From an uncultured bacterium (GTDB taxonomy: Bacteria > Planctomycetota > UBA1135 > GCA-002686595), in assembly GCA_905480285.1 (NCBI GenBank), contig CAJQPT010000136.1:1-64000 (forward strand): a DNA stretch of 64,000 bases, given 5' to 3'. Numbering within the stretch: position 1 is the first letter of the stretch; each line of letters starts with the position of its first letter. The notes beneath the pieces are model-generated. The model had not been told where the DNA came from and ran no database searches. It saw nothing but the letters and a program-made list of their open reading frames with translations. Positions 63,101-64,000 of the stretch are shown piece after piece. Both the position numbers and the translations under genes were made by a program.

Positions 63101-64000
63101 ATGACGGGCCGCAACGCACGCAGGTAGGCACCCAGCCTCGCCAGTCGCAGCAGCCGCAACAGACGACTGGCCTGACCGGCCTCGCCCACCAGGCCGTCCA
63201 GACCGCTGATCAGTCCAAACGGAAGCGCCGGGAGGAAGTCGGTCCAGATATGCCGGCGTAGCCAGAGGCGGCGCCGGCTCACGAAGGCCAGCTTCACGCC
63301 GAAGTCCACCAGCAAGAAGCCGCAGATGAGCGTGTCGACCGCGGTCATGGCAACGTCAGGGAGGCCCAGGTCGACGACCCCAACTGCCCGGGCCACCTCG
63401 AGCACCAGAAGCACCAGGACCCCGAGGATCGAGGCCACGACCATCCGCTCCCAGAGCGCCACGCGGCCCTCTCCGAAGCGGGTCTCAAGCTTCTGCTGCA
63501 AGCGCTGCTCCACGAGCTCGCGCTCGACCCGGCGCAGCCTCCGAGCGAGCCTCGCGCGGTCCCGACCGGGTTCAGCCTCGAGCTCCGCAAGGTGCCAGAG
63601 CAAGGCGTCCTCAGCCTCCCTCAAGACGCCGACGCACTCCGCAGAGGTGGCCTCGCCGGTGAGCAGAATGGCGTCGTCCGCGTGATCGACCATGCGCCCG
63701 GCCATCGCGGTTCGCAGGTCAGCATCCAGCCGGCCCGCAGCGGCGTGGCTCGCCAGCGACCGACGCAGTTCGGCACGCGTGATGCTCACCTCGTCTGGCG
63801 CCTGACCCTCCTCGAATGTCTGGCGCTCCGGGTCGTTCGTCCAGGCCCCTGAGTCACCGGCCTGGGCCCCCGAGGCGTCAATCTGGGTCTCCGAGAGCTC
63901 GCCCTGCCGAACGCGGGCGTCTGCGGACCGGCGCGGATCCGAGGGAGACCCCGATGCCGCCTGCCCGACCCGAACGCCAGCGAGCAGGAACTCCTCGACT
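60187..64000 (-). CDS. Giant membrane protein with voltage-sensor-like N-terminal part (5' end probably outside window)
   Basis: From GTG 63789 the product has 1200 residues. The frame stays open to the right edge with coding-like codon use (about 80% G/C at third positions over 68 codons), so the gene probably starts outside. After a helical N-terminus come four hydrophobic stretches (about 116-238): the second is VDTLICGFLLVDFGVKLAFV and the last is RLLRLLRLARLGAYLRALRP. That order, with regularly spaced Arg in the last, recalls the S1-S4 voltage sensor of cation channels. No pore or selectivity filter follows. Two more membrane segments lie at about 450-510. The remaining 690 residues are Arg-rich, helical and unrecognised, ending near SLTLLDIRNYRRQVWLLGDY. 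Confidence 0.65.
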   Translation of the reverse strand, partial: VEEFLLAGVRVGQAASGSPSDPRRSADARVRQGELSETQIDASGAQAGDSGAWTNDPERQTFEEGQAPDEVSITRAELRRSLASHAAAGRLDADLRTAMAGRMVDHADDAILLTGEATSAECVGVLREAEDALLWHLAELEAEPGRDRARLARRLRRVERELVEQRLQQKLETRFGEGRVALWERMVVASILGVLVLLVLEVARAVGVVDLGLPDVAMTAVDTLICGFLLVDFGVKLAFVSRRRLWLRRHIWTDFLPALPFGLISGLDGLVGEAGQASRLLRLLRLARLGAYLRALRPVIWFVRALGFLLRGLDRVVRRHAAALEMEVILFPTPAEQREVWRRDAALRRGLSSLRRSLDAWFHEAHTSGDLAAREVLEAARAEVLEGALERTAAAPSGDPGRRRHRLPLAEDLLRQLSEVSGEELVEQLGSSTVERLARAARLVALSPLRWLPGLGSWAAPDALGAAAAEHVSRSVHVLAAGLHRALRRVLWWADLHGTLTPGEVVGRIGSALVARTSRPAVRLLLFGIPFLGVQLALMALDPEGDAELKSFAVIRLISGVVGTAFYVLGGSCLVLLAIGSWLQRMARDTTTFHEKVARAQFLYLMDSLKARRHDEDASFLRDRVFRPERALRGESDALVEADGRRFHSGLKEFLQSGEPLRSGGDGFDHVARALLLYRDQLDGALLAHTDTRATSQLLGNLAVRRFAGASGRVTASRLRWMQSLDLERRRTLVRGPYLWFHAISRSLETRAARLIVEYNAHAIPESDLERASEGERAAHRRWLDGAAQGDEAEGRGGADGDALHGGDDGDEGGGKRRLELRAGELTTAFTVLHFLDAHAGRDGEIERRFGTAVADKMRRDRRALVRSVFGTYPLHLLPLESRVLNLRSLYEDWLQGGRVVVLPLRLGLVMSRLLAAGFGRLIKAVRVIRRPGVALESGPDHEAGFDVAARKIQRMRGPAAVAAMELRAILDPEYHGVTLPAASSDSMGAAESSAGLAGAGVPWRAQPSAALADARFLGADPTSIRLLRSLRRRAGRDVARLAASLLGGLKDRLAARLGVDPTVDAESLRCLYLYVLSDADGVRSALFGEEVLVDTVVDALLHGAKRPSARPRLRLRLAFRRWWTSGGEQRVTRAALAGGALPQGPGERLDRSPADGASPEASDLAWRRRQARRRLRRTAWRVVAADVDGARACLVSALSGTGSPDRLAAEERLASALRHPSRTTEQVVALRATQSLTLLDIRNYRRQVWLLGDYGADGDPEPAPLPGAV

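Overview
The window is a dense, GC-rich (roughly two-thirds G+C by eye) bacterial chromosome segment with about 40 protein genes on both strands. I see no rRNA, tRNA, CRISPR array, insertion sequence or prophage. The gene content suggests a Planctomycetota-type bacterium, though I cannot confirm this by search. The signs are secreted HEAT-repeat proteins, an FG-GAP/ASPIC-UnbV lipoprotein, a single-haem secreted protein with a planctomycete-style CxxCH module, a sulfatase-like lipoprotein, a tandem-duplicated UvrA, an XPB helicase and very large proteins of unknown function. Almost every gene falls into one of two start types. One type overlaps its upstream neighbour by 1, 4 or about 14-20 nt (ATGA or TGATG junctions). 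The other has a TAnnnT box 6-10 nt before the start codon, which suggests leaderless transcription. Clear Shine-Dalgarno sequences are rare.

1-15 kb: secreted and envelope proteins. A secreted two-repeat protein is followed by a convergent histidine kinase, then two adjacent secreted HEAT-repeat paralogues that share an N-terminal WWxFNxxPYL motif. Next comes a secreted haem-binding protein, a membrane protein with a spermidine-synthase-like methyltransferase fold, and a secreted alpha/beta hydrolase-like protein that lacks the serine nucleophile. 14-22 kb: purM, dxr, an M50 site-2 protease with four PDZ domains, a UbiA-type prenyltransferase and a CCA-adding enzyme. 22-29 kb: a large ASPIC/UnbV lipoprotein, a membrane-anchored repeat protein and a TolC-type outer-membrane channel.

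29-44 kb: a minus-strand run of nine tightly packed genes. In transcription order they are tandem-fused UvrA, XPB helicase, an XPB-companion protein, ThiE, a small signal-peptidase-like membrane protein, ThiL, TsaE, an ECF sigma factor and a putative membrane anti-sigma factor. All junctions overlap by 1, 4 or about 20 nt except one 9-nt gap. This couples DNA repair, thiamine synthesis, the tRNA t6A pathway and envelope signalling. It is the most unusual part of the window.

44-64 kb: a peroxiredoxin, an inositol-monophosphatase-family enzyme coupled to a DacB-type peptidase, and an aroA-galE-S41 protease cluster. These are followed by purC, mtnA, a small conserved protein, glyA, a YwqK/MORN-repeat lipoprotein, a sulfatase-like lipoprotein with a metal-binding tail, a small AsmA-like protein and a giant membrane protein with a voltage-sensor-like N-terminus that appears to run off the right edge. 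Degenerate tandem repeats of 12-15 bp recur through the window, in frame inside several genes and directly next to stop codons.
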